The notes: generated by a model from the letters alone, not told the origin. A DNA stretch of 64,000 nt from Branchiostoma floridae (GCF_000003815.2 NC_049987.1:18279164-18343163), one strand, 5' to 3'. Counted from the stretch's first letter, positions 22,840-34,292 are shown. Translations and numbers: made by a program.

Positions 22840-22950
22840 TGTGTATATCAAGACAGATCGTAGCATGATAGGGTTCGAACCCAGGACCTCAGGCTCCCGG
22901 GCCAGATACCCTGAAGTTACCCTACACGACCCAACAATGACCCCACAACA
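22840..22950 (-). repeat. tRNA-like SINE head (minus)
   Basis: On the minus strand, 'gaggtcctgggttcgaaccc' holds an RNA polymerase III B-box (GGTTCGAACCC). It does not fold as a complete tRNA by eye, so I call it a SINE head, not a tRNA gene. Confidence 0.5.
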
Positions 22951-23037
22951 GGTCACAATCGTGTTTTTATCAAATGAATGAAAGAAGACCTTTATTAACA
23001 GCCTCATTACTCATACTGGGTACCTACTGGCTGGCAA

Positions 23038-23455
23038 AATACACCAGATGATTATTATTATTATTATTATTATTTATTGCACATTTTGCACCACTGGGCT
23101 AAGTACAGGTCACACGGTAACAATCATATACATGTAACAATAGTAAGAAACACACCTATGTCCAACGTTTATATACGTCTAATCTATTCTAGGACATTCG
23201 ACTTCCTCTCGCTTCTTGGTAATTGCATAAATGTAGCTAGCTGTATGGTTGGTTAGAGTTGGTTTGTCAAAGGTTGTAAGAAACATTATTCTATCTTTAC
23301 TATTCAAGTATATGAAGTGTGGAAATTTACTTAATAATAGTGGAATAGAATGTATCGCTCTTATACCAAGGAGGTTAAAAAGACCTCTTTCAACCTCCTT
23401 GCTTATACAAAGGACAATCTACAGTAAAATGTACTTCATCTATTATATGCTGTAT
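23038..23455 (-). pseudogene. second LINE 3' end with ATT tail (minus)
   Basis: On the minus strand, decayed frames read DEVHFTVDCPLYKQ and then SKFPHFIYLNSKDRI...TNHTASYIYAITKKREE, the same C-terminal LINE domain as at 20.8-21.35 kb. They are interrupted by frameshifts and end in an (AAT)n tail at 23048-23074. It lies immediately upstream of the exon at 23479. Confidence 0.65.
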
Positions 23456-23478
23456 AGCAAAGTGCACGTCTCGCAGTT

Positions 23479-23571
23479 ATGGAGAGTGTCGGCGACTGCT
23501 TGGCGAGCGAACGTCCATGGGGATCTCACCTCAACCCTCCCTTGGGAAAGCCATCTGCTCCTTGTACAGAG
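23479..23571 (+). CDS. M20 peptidase gene, 5' coding exon
   Basis: ATG at 23479 gives 31 codons ([20 protein letters not shown] ...), ending at GAG/GTAAGT in phase 0, which splices in frame to NGPVLARPL at 23795. It resembles the exon at 20600. An alternative reading is that translation starts at ATG 23849 and this exon is untranslated or belongs to another isoform. Confidence 0.55.
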
Positions 23572-26500
23572 GTAAGTGGTTGTTATTGATCTGTAGTGCC
23601 ATATTACCGCCACACTAACTAAATCATAGGAACGAATCCGGTTTGGAAATGTGACGTTAGCCTTATCATATAACCTGGGAAAATAACGGGTATATATCAT
23701 AAAAATTGCAGTGACTATGTAGGTCCACCCATATATATCGCTAGTATCATTGCACAGTCCCTAAAATAAACGACCATTGTTTCCATGTTTTCAGAACGGT
23801 CCCGTTCTCGCACGACCTTTGATCACAGTCGATCGCAAACCTCCAACGATGGACGTTCAACAGATCAAGGAAAAATCCAGTTCCGCGATCCAATCCCGCT
23901 CGGAAGAACTCTGGGATCTGAGCCAAGAGATCTGGAAGAATCCCGAACTCGCCTTTAAGGAACATTACGCGCACAAAGTCTTGACAGACTTCTTGGAGAA
24001 ACAAGGGTTCCGTGTGGACAGACACTACAAGTTGGAGACGGCGTTCAGGGCGGTGTGTGGGGAGGAGGGAGGGGTGCACGTGTGTGTGATATGTGAGTAT
24101 GACGCCTTGCCTGGGATTGGACATGGCTGCGGACACAACTTGATCGCAGAAGTGGGCGTGGCGGCCGGGATCGCGATCAAAGAAGTGATCCAAGACTTTC
24201 CACAACCCGTTAAGGTTGGTGACATCCCATTTTTGTATAGTCTTGCAGCTAAAGGACCGTTACACTAAAGTTACCCATCTTTCAAAAGTGTCTTTGTTTC
24301 TTATTAACTGTTATACAAGTTTTGGCGATGCTGATTTCAGTCAAAAATTTTATCATAAAAAATTGAATTACACGTAACATAAGTTCTGTGATAAACTTGT
24401 GAGAGGGTCAGCATGGGGGGTCCTGACAACGGTTTACGCTGAATTCAGGAGAGCCCCCTACGTATTAAGCTAAATCAAGGAAGGCAATTACGCTAAATTT
24501 CGTCGCCTCGCTACGATTTACGTAGATAAGATGGTTTTCCCTACGAATTACGGGAAATAAAATAGGCTGCCTACGCCTTACGTAAAAGAGCATGCAGACC
24601 CTCTTGTGAATCCGAAAGGGGGTTCGCCACTGCATTTTTTGTAAGATTTGCTGTGCCTAGTCTTATTTCGGCAACTTGTTCAAAACATAACCAAAGTCTA
24701 TAACACTCTTGACATGCTATACACGTAGACGAAAACACACATGTACACGGAATGTCACGCTCTAGCAGATAAGTATAGGATTTCCATTTTCTGTGCTTGT
24801 TTCCAAGTCCTTTAGGAAACATTTGAGGACAGACTCTGTCAAACGGTCTGTTAACCTTAAACAATGAGACCTAGGGTGAGAAAGGTTTGAAGATTTTGAC
24901 AAATCATGGATAGTCCAAGCACGTACAGAGATCGCAAAGGTTTGTTTGTAAAGGTGGGGTCACACATGCGTATATATTCAAGTCCGTTTGAGGTGCGCAT
25001 GACGCTCTTAGTCTCTACCAGGCTCCACAGGTCGCGGGAAAAATAGTACAAATTGGACAAATATAGATACATAACCTGCCAGATGATTTAGCTGACCGAG
25101 AAATATGGTTAGCGACCCAGCCAACTCGTCTGACATGTTACCTGTTTACGTTTGTCCAATTTCTATTATTTGTGCAACGACCTGTGGAGCCTGGTGGAGG
25201 CAAATACTCCCATGCACACCTCATACGGACTTAGATATATACGCAGGTGTGACCCCACCTTAACACAGATATTGTGACGTGCAGGTGACAGTGCTCGGGA
25301 CACCTGCGGAGGAACAAGGCGGCGGAAAGAACATCCTTATTGACCATGGCTGTTTCAAGGACGTCGACTTCGCCATGATGGCGCATCCAGATATCTGCAG
25401 TATCGCCAGGTGGCGCTGTCTCGCGAGAGTCAGGTACCCGCTACGCCGGTTGCTCGTATCTTCGTTACTACTTTCTTTACGTCAATTGCTACCATAAGAA
25501 TACTCTGTTTTGGGTTAGAAAACCATACACACNNNNNNNNNNNNNNNNNNNNNNNNNNNNNNNNNNNNNNNNNNNNNNNNNNNNNNNNNNNNNNNNNNNN
25601 NNNNNNNNNNNNNNNNNNNNNNNNNNNNNNNNGTAGGTTTTACTCAAGCCAATGAGAAAGCAAGAAGAAACTGACCAATTAGAAGAAAGCATTTGACATT
25701 GATTATGAGGCTGTGATACCATTGGCCAGCAAACATTGAAACGTTATGCATCTTAACCATAACGTTTCTATCAGATTTAAAAAAAAAAAACAGAAACGGA
25801 TCGCTACGCTCGGTGGTTTATTCAGTTGTCACAGGAATATATACATATATATATATGGAGTCGTTGCAAACACTTAATATTCCTCGTACAGTATGACTTA
25901 TATATTTCAAACGCGTGCCGTCCTTACAGGTATCATACTTGACGGCGGAATCCATCCCGACGTCATTCCTTCAGAGACGAAGCTGGAGTTTCAGTTGCGC
26001 GCCCCCTTGCGGTCGGACCTGGACGGGCTGGAGGAACAGGTGGTGGCGTGTTTTAAAGCCGCAGCCACCGCGACAGGATGTGAGGTACCCACTTATATGC
26101 CGTCACACAGTTACGAATGCGCATGAATTGTTTGAGTCTCCTAATACAGTTTCTTTTTTTGTCTAGAGCACCATTTTACAATTATTTTCCCCAAACAGTG
26201 CTCTTTGAGCCTAGCCCACAGTCTTAAAAGTTCATAACGCCAAATTAGAACACATCAGAAAGCACCAGAATACGGCCACGTGCTGGCTTTGTCTGTTTCT
26301 AAGGGACCTTAACCTTTGACCTTACCCAGAATTCCAGTGAAACTGGAACTGTGATGTTGCTTATGGACTAATGAGGTTTTGTTTTGAGTGACATTTGAAG
26401 GTAATTAACTCATTGCTTGATAGGATGTGATTTCTTCCTTTCAACCTACCCAAATTGAGTCTTAGATTGTATTTTTTTTAGTCTCTACCAGACTCCCGCC

Positions 26501-27889
26501 TGGCCGAACATGAATTATGGCCAAGTTAGGAATAAAAGCCTAGTAAAAGTTAATTAGCCTAGGAGTGTTGGCCGGCCTGGCGGTCGCAAACTGTTACAGT
26601 ACTCTTTGGTCATCTAACTCATTTGGCGTGTTTTCTGTCTTATTTGACCAATGCAATTTATACCATTTTCCAGCGACCTCTGGAGTCTTGTAGAGGCTAG
26701 TGTTTTGTATTGTAGCTAGGGGTTGCCCTCTTCTAGTGTTTATTGAACTGCCTGATCCTTCTTTAAATGTCATTTTACATCAATTTGTTCTGTATTCACA
26801 TTATACAACAGCTGGAATACAAGTTCAACAAAGGTCCGGAGTACTATCTCAACGTGCTACAGAACGATACCCTCATCTCGCGTTACGAGGAAAACTCGCG
26901 AGACTTGGGGGTGGAATTCTGCACCGACCGGAAGGTGTTTGCCGGAGAGATGTTCTCGGGATCTACCGACATGGGGAACGTGTCACACGTCGTGCCAAGC
27001 ATTCACCCCGAGTTCTCTATCGGAGATACTGCTGCTACACACTCTGCACTCTTCACAAAAGTTGCAGGTGAGATTTGTGCGTTTTTGGTGACGCCTCAGG
27101 GGTGAGCCCAGTGGCATAGTATGATGTGCAGTCTGCAAGAGTTCTTAGAATTATACAGTAATGTGTCTATGAGAATGCGAAATGTACCAATCAGATTAAT
27201 ATTCTAAAAAAGGAAACCTATAATATTAGTCCGGGAACCTATCTCACTCAGTTTTATTCAGTTATAGTTGAAAAAAAAATGTTCTTTTTCGCTGGAGAAA
27301 TTACCGAGTACACAAATATAAATGTGTAAATAATGTCTCCTCTTCTCACTCCTCGTTTCTCTCTTTCTCTCTCCTAATCTCTCATCTCTCACGTTCGTTC
27401 TCGCATAAAGTCCATTTTTCTCTGATCCACTGTCATATGCATTCCTCTCCCGTTCCCTCACTCAATTTCTCTCTCTTTCTTTGTCCCACTCTCTCTCGAT
27501 CATCTCTTTCCCGTTCGTTCCTTCTCTCATCTTCTCTTTCTCTTTATAATTATCCTTCTTTGCCCCACTTTCTCATTTCTCTCCGGTTCTTTCTCACAAT
27601 TTTTCTCTCAGCTTCTCTCTCCCATTCTCACGCATCTCCTTCTCTCTCTCTTTCGCTCGCTCGCTCGCTCGCTCCCATTCTCCGTTCCCCTGTCTTTTCT
27701 TTTTTTTTCTCTTTCAATGATTCTTGATTATAACCTTCTGCACATGTTTCTTTAGGCGCTCCTGAGGCCCAGCCCTACACTCTGACCCAGGGCAAGGTGC
27801 TGGCGAGGATAGCCATAGATGTCATCTGTCAACCTCAACTCTTTAAGAAAATGAAAGAAGACTTCAAACACGATATCGCCAATACGTAG
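23479..27889 (+). CDS. PM20D2-like M20 metallopeptidase gene (gene span)
   Basis: Exons are 23479-23571, 23795-24214, 25285-25433, [one in the gap], 25930-26084, 26812-27067 and 27756-27889. Visible junction phases agree. The product matches the order of peptidase M20 domain-containing protein 2, a cytosolic dipeptidase-type enzyme reported to hydrolyse unusual dipeptides with basic residues. Metal-site motifs are present: [16 protein letters not shown] (Cys and His), [11 protein letters not shown] (Glu), MMAHPD (His) and SIHPEF (His). The predicted length of about 450 residues, allowing for a lost exon of about 47, fits the family's 430-440. The lid-domain start (the region equivalent to KASHAAAYPWEGVNAL in relatives) is missing and must lie in the N gap at 25533-25632. 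Introns carry foldback MITEs and CT-rich repeats. Confidence 0.85.
23795..24214 (+). CDS. M20 peptidase gene, main N-terminal exon
   Basis: The acceptor is ttttcag/AACGG. It encodes [18 protein letters not shown], then [20 protein letters not shown] (a possible start at 23849, aligning with family N-termini), [20 protein letters not shown] and the metal-binding [20 protein letters not shown]. The donor is GTTAAG/GTTGGT. Confidence 0.85.
24950..25263. repeat. foldback MITE in M20 gene intron
   Basis: The left arm aaggtggggtcacacatgcg and right arm cgcaggtgtgaccccacctt are inverted copies. Similarity continues inward past 'ccaggctccacaggtcg' for over 100 bp per arm. Confidence 0.8.
25285..25433 (+). 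CDS. M20 peptidase gene, exon with PAEE and MAHP motifs
   Basis: The acceptor is gtgcag/GTGACA; it encodes [20 protein letters not shown] ... [20 protein letters not shown]. Two in-frame donors exist, after 25409 (CCAG/GTGGCG) and after 25433 (TCAG/GTACCC). Both leave phase 2; the longer form aligns better with relatives. A foldback MITE ends 20 bp before the acceptor. Confidence 0.8.
25533..25632. other. assembly gap (100 N)
   Basis: Exactly 100 Ns, the usual placeholder for unknown size. The missing M20 exon is expected here because neither flank (25434-25532, 25633-25929) contains a coding stretch. Confidence 0.95.
25930..26084 (+). CDS. M20 peptidase gene, lid-domain exon
   Basis: It encodes (G)[20 protein letters not shown], then [20 protein letters not shown] and [11 protein letters not shown], the dimerisation/lid strand and helix of M20D enzymes. 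Entry is phase 1, exit phase 0 at GAG/GTACCC. Confidence 0.85.
26480..26700. repeat. inverted-repeat MITE in M20 gene intron
   Basis: The ends agtctctaccagactcc and ggagtcttgtagaggct are inverted copies and share the 'tctaccag(a/g)ctcc' word with the foldback at 24950, so the two may be related. Confidence 0.5.
26812..27067 (+). CDS. M20 peptidase gene, exon with final metal-site histidine
   Basis: It encodes [20 protein letters not shown] ... [20 protein letters not shown] and [10 protein letters not shown]. The [17 protein letters not shown] block is strongly conserved in PM20D2 relatives, with the last His a metal ligand. The donor is GCAG/GTGAG, phase 1. Confidence 0.85.
27340..27720. 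repeat. CT-rich low-complexity tract
   Basis: Long runs of ctctctttctc words and a (CTCG)n block at about 27651-27673, in the last intron of the M20 gene. The apparent plus-strand Ser/Leu-rich frame is not a gene. Confidence 0.85.
27756..27889 (+). CDS. M20 peptidase gene, last exon
   Basis: The acceptor is ttctttag/GCGCT; it encodes (G)[20 protein letters not shown] and ends FKHDIANT with TAG at 27887-27889. It supplies the C-terminal helix; a CT-rich tract fills the intron just upstream. Confidence 0.85.
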
Positions 27890-28498
27890 TGCCATGCATG
27901 TACCTTTGTCGTGTCAACTTGAAGATAAATTTCTTCCAGCGCAACCACGTACAAAAGCCTTCGTCTTAAACTAGAAATGCCAATAGCCAACGGACGTAAA
28001 GCCACTCTCTTATTGGTTGGATCGATAATTGCCATGCTATTATTGGCTGAACTGGTAATTGTGATGGACAGTTATGATTGGTCTATATTTATGTCCCACA
28101 TGCTAGCGCTTCGACGACTTGTGAGCTGCTATCAACTGATTGTAGACAAGTGAACTGTTCTAACGCCCACCGCTAGGTGGCATTGCTGCAGTGTATTAAT
28201 AATATTGCGGTGCCAAACGTAACCGCTTCATTCTGCCATAACCTGTTACAGACTGGATGTGACCTCCCGTTTTAGGGAACCTTTGAGAAAATGTATTGTC
28301 CTTCCTTGAGAAGTTAAAAGAACATTGACCTCCAATTTGGAGGAAATTTTGAAAGCATTTACCCCCGTTTTAGGGGAAGTTGGATTCATTATTTCCCCTT
28401 TTCTCACTACTATTGCAAACAAAACTAGATGCATCGTCATTATTTACTTATGTCAAGTGGGATAATCCATTCCAGAACCAGGGGATTGAAGGTAAAAT

Positions 28499-28650
28499 AC
28501 TAGTAACTATGATTACAGTCATCTATGGATGAAATGTTATAATAAATATGTCGTAATGACTATGATAACAGTCATATATGGATGAGATGTTATAATGACT
28601 ATGTTATAATAAGTATGATAACAGCCCTATATGGATCCGATGATATGTTA
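28499..28650. repeat. three-copy ~55-bp AT-rich tandem repeat
   Basis: Copies of 'actatgataacagtcatatatggatgagatgttataa' type sequence occur near 28507, 28559 and 28613 with small differences. Confidence 0.7.
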
Positions 28651-28856
28651 TTTATGGCAGGACTCAACACTTGACGTGAGTCCGTCACAGATATTCAGTG
28701 TACAAATACTAATAAACGTATCTTCATTTGATATACATAACCGATTTATTAGCCTAGCCTATAAGAATCATTCTTCTTTTAACATCAGGAATTTCTATGA
28801 AAGAATTCTAAAAAAATTATAGAAAGACCTCTTCAGGGAATAATGACTGTACTTTC

Positions 28857-29795
28857 ATGTGTGTGGATGGTGTTCAGTACCAAGGACGGGTGTGTTTACT
28901 TGTGTGTGGATGGTGTTCAGCACGAGGGACAGATATGTTTACCTGTGCGTGGATGGTGTTCAACATAAGGGACAGGTGTGTTGACCTGTATGTGGATGGT
29001 GTTCAGTACCAGGAACAGGTATGTTTACCTGTGTGTGGATGGTGTTCAGCACGAGGGACAGGTGCATTTGCCTGTGTGTGGATGGTGTTCAGCACCAGGG
29101 ACGGGTGTGTTGCCTGTGTGTTGATGGTGCTCAGCACCAGGGTCAGGTGCGATTGCCTGTGTGTGGATGGTGTTCAGTACCAGGGACAGAAGTGTTCACC
29201 TGTGTTTGGATGGTGTTCAGCACCAGGGACAGATGTGTTCACCTGTGTGTGGATGGTGTTCAGTACCAGGGACAGATGGATGTTTTCACCTGTGTGTGAA
29301 TGGTGTTCAGCACCAGGGACAGATGTGTTTACCTGTGTGTGAATGGTGTTCAGCACCAGGGATAGATGTTTTCGTATGTCGATGGTGTTCAGCACCAGGG
29401 ACGGATGTGTTTACCTGTGTGTGGATGGTGTTCAGCACCAGGGACAGATGTTTTTACCTGTGTGTGGATGGTGTTCAGCACCCGGGACAGATGTGTTCAC
29501 CTGTGTGTGGATGGTGTTCAGCACCAGGGACAGATGTGTTTACCTGTGTGTGGATGGTGTTCAGCACCAGGGACAGATGTTTTCACCTGTGTGTGAATGG
29601 TGGTCAGCACCAATGACGAATGTAATTGTGTGCGGAAGCTTTTCAGTACCAAAAGCAGGTCTCTTCACCTTTGTGTGGATGGCGTTCAATGAGAAGGACA
29701 GGTATGTTTGAAAGTGCGTGGATTGTATTTAACAAAACGACTGGTTTGTTTGTCTATGTGTGCATTGTATTCAACAATAATGACAGACGTCTATT
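28857..29795. repeat. 43-bp minisatellite, about 22 copies
   Basis: The unit contains gtgtgtggatggtgttcagc followed by accagggacagatgtgttta and cct, 43 bp in all. About 18 good copies run to about 29610 and four decayed copies continue to 29795. Because 43 leaves remainder 1 on division by 3, each frame cycles through the three readings every 129 bp, and all three are open for long stretches (VCGWCSAPGTDVFT, CVWMVFSTRDR, LCVDGVQHQGQM). No splice context or start supports translation. Confidence 0.9.
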
Positions 29796-30319
29796 CATAG
29801 ACGTTAGCACAAAGAAAAGTCGTGGTCCTCTGTGTTAGGTTGTTTTGTATGTCAGTTATCCTCAATGACAAAGTAGTTATCATCAATTCTGTATTCTTTG
29901 TTGCATGTACCAAGCTGACCCATAATAAGAAAAGACAAAAATTTGTAGAACATAACAATGTTGACACAAAAAATACTGCGCTCTGTATACAGATGCATTA
30001 GATGGACGGATGGATGGATGGACTGCTCTTTGTCATATCATTATAGATCGGGTCTCTCACATAATTTGATTACTCTTCCAATAGCTTGATTTGTAAAGAG
30101 ATCTTCACCTGTTTGTTTGATATGTAAACCCCTTCTGTTAGTTGTTGTTCTAATATGTGCCATAATATGCCCAGTGTATCACCTCTGCTTCCAGTGGAAG
30201 CGTCGTATAGTAAAATCTCCCGAATATTGCTGCGTACTTTGCCTTCAAGCGTATCGGCAACGTCGCGTACATGTTGCGCCGCCATGCGGAAGGAGGCCGC
30301 ACTCACCCCATTCTGTTGT

Positions 30320-30537
30320 CATTAGCGTTTCTTGTCGTTAAAAATGGGAAATTATTAGGCGATAGTGTCGGGTATAGATTACGATCCAATGTTCCAGATC
30401 GCTGTCATTAACGAGAGTTGTCGGTGGTAGATTAAAAAGGAGCTGCCGCGCAATGCGTGATGGGAGTCGAGCAGACCAGCTGATCAGCATGATCAAAATG
30501 GCGGCCTTTTCGTAGCGATAGCCCGGTATCCAGCCTG
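30320..30537. repeat. ~210-bp duplicated element, copy 1
   Basis: It runs from gacaacag-side (reverse complement 'ctgttgtcattagcgtttct' at 30311) to 'agcccggtatccagcc'. It is about 97-98% identical, by eye and in inverted orientation, to 47479-47688. It includes 'aaaatggcggcc', a YY1-like promoter word. On the minus strand it holds a 50-codon frame, MLISWSARLPSRIARQLLFN..., at 30490-30338. Confidence 0.75.
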
Positions 30538-31925
30538 GCGTCCATCCCTGGCGTTATCCGGTCGGCAGTCGAACGGACTTCCCTGGAAAGAAGGTTCTTT
30601 GTCCAAAGGTAAAGTATACTTCTAGTAAGGCGGTTTTCAGAACATGGCTAAAATAAGGTTCCTTTGTTCTACCGGGACCAGAGTAACCAGACCAGTTTAT
30701 AAGCTAAAGGTATTTGACAAAATTGTCTTGCATGCTTCAATATTCAGTTTAATTTAGTAGACTCCTTGATGCAGGCCACTCAAAATGCTGAGGAGACCTT
30801 TTCAAGTAACAAGTAAGTAAGTTAAGGCACTGAAGTTAGATATTTGTTTGGCTCTCTGGTCCGCATATTGAGATATTTTCCCAGTTTCAATGCATATCAC
30901 TTGCTTTAGGGGGTTCCAAGAAAAGATGGGCTAGGCTAGGCAGTGCAGGCTACCTCGGCAGGTACTAGTAACCTCCCCATTTTATAGGGCTTTTTCAGTC
31001 ACATAATCCTCCCCCTAGCAACTAACCGGCCACCATATCACAATAGTGAAGTCTGCCATTTTGGTGTACCAGCTGCAGATTCAGCCCTCCTATGTAGTGA
31101 GGCCCTACTGCAACTCTCCATGAAAATTGTAAATATTTCCCGAAACAATGCACAATTTACCTTCAAAAAATTTAGTTTCATAATCGCAGTGTTTTGCCTT
31201 GGGGTGGGATGTTGGTTCTGCACCGGCAAAGTGCACACAAATTGGGTAACAGTAAGATTTGTTCTGCGATTCTCCAACAAAGCTGGAACAAACAAACAAA
31301 GGGAAACACTATTGTGACGACTCAGGGATAATATTTGATTTCTGCAATACGAAGAGCAGATCTAACTGTGTGTAGTACACATTTCGTATCAGGACAAGGC
31401 AGCAAGCGATGGGCTAGTTTCAATGTCCACTTGGTACCCACTTCCGGTGATAGTTAGTGATTAACTCTAGTAGCAGGAAGAGCATATCCCCTAGTCCTCT
31501 GATGAATTTCTATGGAACAAAAAGAAGACTACATGATGCTGACTGTGCACTCAAAATGGTCCTGTCTTGACACATGCTAGGTCAGGGATAGATAGGGTTG
31601 TTGTGAAAATAATGCTGCTATCTTGCTACCGATAGCAAAGGATGTCCAGAATGATTGTTAGATCCTTGTCAGCTGTTGTGTCCGTCATACTCATAGCCTG
31701 CATGAAAATTTTCACCGCTCCTCACCTACACTGTATGTACCCCTTGACCTCTGCATGGGTCGTTGGAGCACCATGACTGTTCCATTGAAAATTCTACGGC
31801 ATTGAAATTGCACAATGGCCTACAACAAATGTGACTGCGCCATTACCAAAATCAAGCGCCAGTTGAAAACAGTACCCTTTCTATTATGCTTGGTTAATTA
31901 GGTGGGTATCAGTACAGGGATTGCA

Positions 31926-32284
31926 GGGCTCGAAATTAATTTTTGGGATTAGGTGCACTAGTGCACCCAGCTTAAAAAATTGGGTGCACCAACAAAATTT
32001 TGGGTGCGCCAGTTAAATTTAAGTAATAACATAATAGTAAAACTTAGTTACAAGCTATCAAATTCTTAAACAAGTACCATGACAGACAGTTTTATTATCT
32101 TTCTAACACTTAGATGTCAAGAATATGATGTATACTAGTATACTTTGATATCTTTACATACATGAACCTAAGAAAATACATTGTATTTGGGTGCACCCTG
32201 TGCACCCACAGAAGATAATTCTGGGTGCACAGCTCCAATTTTGGGTGCACCTGGGTGCACATGCACCCAGTATTTCGAGCCCTG
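31926..32284. mobile_element. hAT-like MITE ('tgggtgcacc' family)
   Basis: The ends cagggctcgaaat and atttcgagccctg are inverted copies. The interior is packed with 'tgggtgcac' words in both orientations. The CAGGG...CCCTG ends suggest hAT; no clear 8-bp duplication was seen. Confidence 0.65.
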
Positions 32285-32747
32285 GACTGTCACAAAATTC
32301 TTGTATCACCGGGCAGGAAAAACTGACACGAAAGAGATCAGTTATTCGTCTTATTCTGTCTTTTAAGGGAGATAGTTTGCTGAGTTCGCTAATATTAAAC
32401 AGTCACCCAGTCATGCCAAAGGAGAAAAAAGGAAGTATGATGAAACAAAATTAACTGATGAATGTTACGCCTTCGTTTTCTATCTGCATGTTAGTTGTTG
32501 ATAATGAAAATAACTTAAATGTTCTTCCATTGTACAATTTGAACATACACATAATACAGATGGTAACTTGCAACATTGAGACCTCTCAGTAACACATACT
32601 AGTACACATGTCTTGCTCTCCAAAATATGATATGGCGCTACTGTACTACTATATTAGTAGGTCTGGACTTGAACCTGATCCTATGAACTGTGGTGTCATC
32701 CTGACCTTGGTGTCATATTGGCATAACAATTACTACTTACATGTAGG

Positions 32748-33010
32748 ATGTTTGACCCAGAACCCAGAGGTCCTGGGTTTGAATCCCCTGACATCATGAG
32801 TGACATGCCACTGATATTGTGCCCATTGGAAAGGCACTAGACATTACTTTCCTCACTTCACTTAGGTGGAAACTGGTACCTACATGTAACTGTGGTACAT
32901 CCCTTTGATCATGATAGGAATCCGATGTTAAAACTTAAATGGTGGCCCAGTGTTTGAAGAGAGAGACACCTCGGTCATGTTAAAGAGTCCACCACACAGA
33001 GTAGTACCAC
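32748..33010 (+). repeat. tRNA-derived SINE
   Basis: 'cagaggtcctgggtttgaat' contains a pol III B-box (GGTTTGAATCC). It is followed by the body word 'cccattggaaaggcac' and 'cctcacttcacttaggtg', shared with the SINE at 62.2 kb. Confidence 0.65.
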
Positions 33011-33995
33011 TACTACTAGTAATTTATGGCATACATGTATTTATTAATCTTGTAGGGTCGTCTCTTCAGTTTTCGAGAAGCTGATTTCCAAGGGAGCCCT
33101 TCAAATTAACAGTAATCATATACTGTATAATACATGACATAAATGAAATACAATACTGCATACTCTGTATCTCTCCAAGGAGGTTATATTCAGATCTCTC
33201 TTTATTTCTATCTCTCCCTCCCCCTCTTCACTATTACATTTATCTGTCCTCAAAACTTGCAAGAAATTCTGAAAAGCGTGTTTAAATTGTGGAATGGCTC
33301 AAACTTAAAATGATAGATCTGCCATGTCAGTGTCAGCAGCAACATTGAAGTTGGGTTCAAAGCAATGTAGCGACTAGCACATCAGTGTGCCACATTAGTC
33401 TATTGTACCAGTTTGAAAGTGCAACTCATTGTGGTACACAATAACTGCTTCCATCTTTCTATTTTATATTATTTGGTGTTGCTCAAGTCAATGCAACGCT
33501 AGTGTAGGCCACCTCTAGAAACTGAACTAAGGCCATGTTCATATGTAGATTTACATCCTATGGGAACCCCCAAAATGATGCAAGCGTGCGACTAAAACAG
33601 TTTGGCCAAAAAATTAGTCTTCATTATGAAATCTAAGTGGCCAGGAAGGTTAGGCAAATGACCAGATATTGAGTATTGAATATAGAACAATAGAAATTAT
33701 TTTTGTTATTTGAGTCTAATTTTGACATCTTCTTTGTCCATGGAATTGATGTTGGCATACTGAAACATTAGCATAGTATATTTAGAATGTTTTTTTTTTT
33801 TTTTTTGCAATTTACCTCATATTTGCAGCAGCTTTGTACGGTTTACATCATGGTTGAATTTTTTTTTTTTAAATGGTGGAAAATTGACTTTTGTATAATA
33901 CCACAATGTACTAAAGTTGATTGATTCTATGATTGCATGTGGTGAGAAGGAATATTGAAGTAGTGTCAGAACAGTCATAGCTGTAACTTCCTTGT

Positions 33996-34292
33996 AGGGC
34001 TGTGTACCTAGATACCCGTACCTGTATAGTCTGAACTGTACCGGTAAAATAGTCTAGGTACTGGTCCGGACCTGTTCTGTACCTAAACAAACTACATGCA
34101 GTAGTGGGTTGTATTGTTATAAGCTTGCAGTTGAAAATTAAGAATTAAACAATGATGACAGTTCATTACTATAACAGTCAGTTGGCTATTTTTATAACTT
34201 ACATATAGTTGATCAAACTTTTTAGGTACTGTTCAGATCCGAACCTTTACCTTATAAACCTGTGTACTAGTACCTGTACACAGCTCTACGTC
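33996..34292. mobile_element. MITE with 'gtacctag' ends
   Basis: The ends tagggctgtgtacctag and gtacctgtacacagctcta are imperfect inverted copies, with many 'ggtac(c/t)' words inside. Related words occur at 37150 and 44430. Confidence 0.55.

Larger units (their letters stand above)
27890..30320. other. region downstream of the M20 gene
   Basis: Apart from the tandem repeats, I see no gene. A 78-codon minus-strand frame at 30070-30306 (helical, MSAASFRMAAQHVRDVADTL...) abuts the duplicated 50-codon frame element and begins beside a donor-like GTGAGT; its status is open. Confidence 0.4.

Noticed and set aside
22870-22890. tRNA gene
   Set aside because: Only a B-box-like GGTTCGAACCC is present; no cloverleaf could be drawn. 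The same applies at 32760 and 62245.
23747-24205. 152-codon minus-strand frame
   Set aside because: It is the shadow of the M20 N-terminal exon, whose motifs and splice sites are clear on the plus strand.
27437-27727. Ser/Leu-rich plus-strand protein
   Set aside because: It is low-complexity CT sequence within the last intron of the M20 gene.
28857-29610. CRISPR-like array
   Set aside because: Units are contiguous 43-bp tandem copies without unique spacers, in a eukaryotic genome.
28857-29711. Long Cys/Trp-rich frames as a secreted repeat protein
   Set aside because: All three frames are equally open because of the 43-bp period, no signal peptide or splice sites, and flanking copies decay without preserving a frame.
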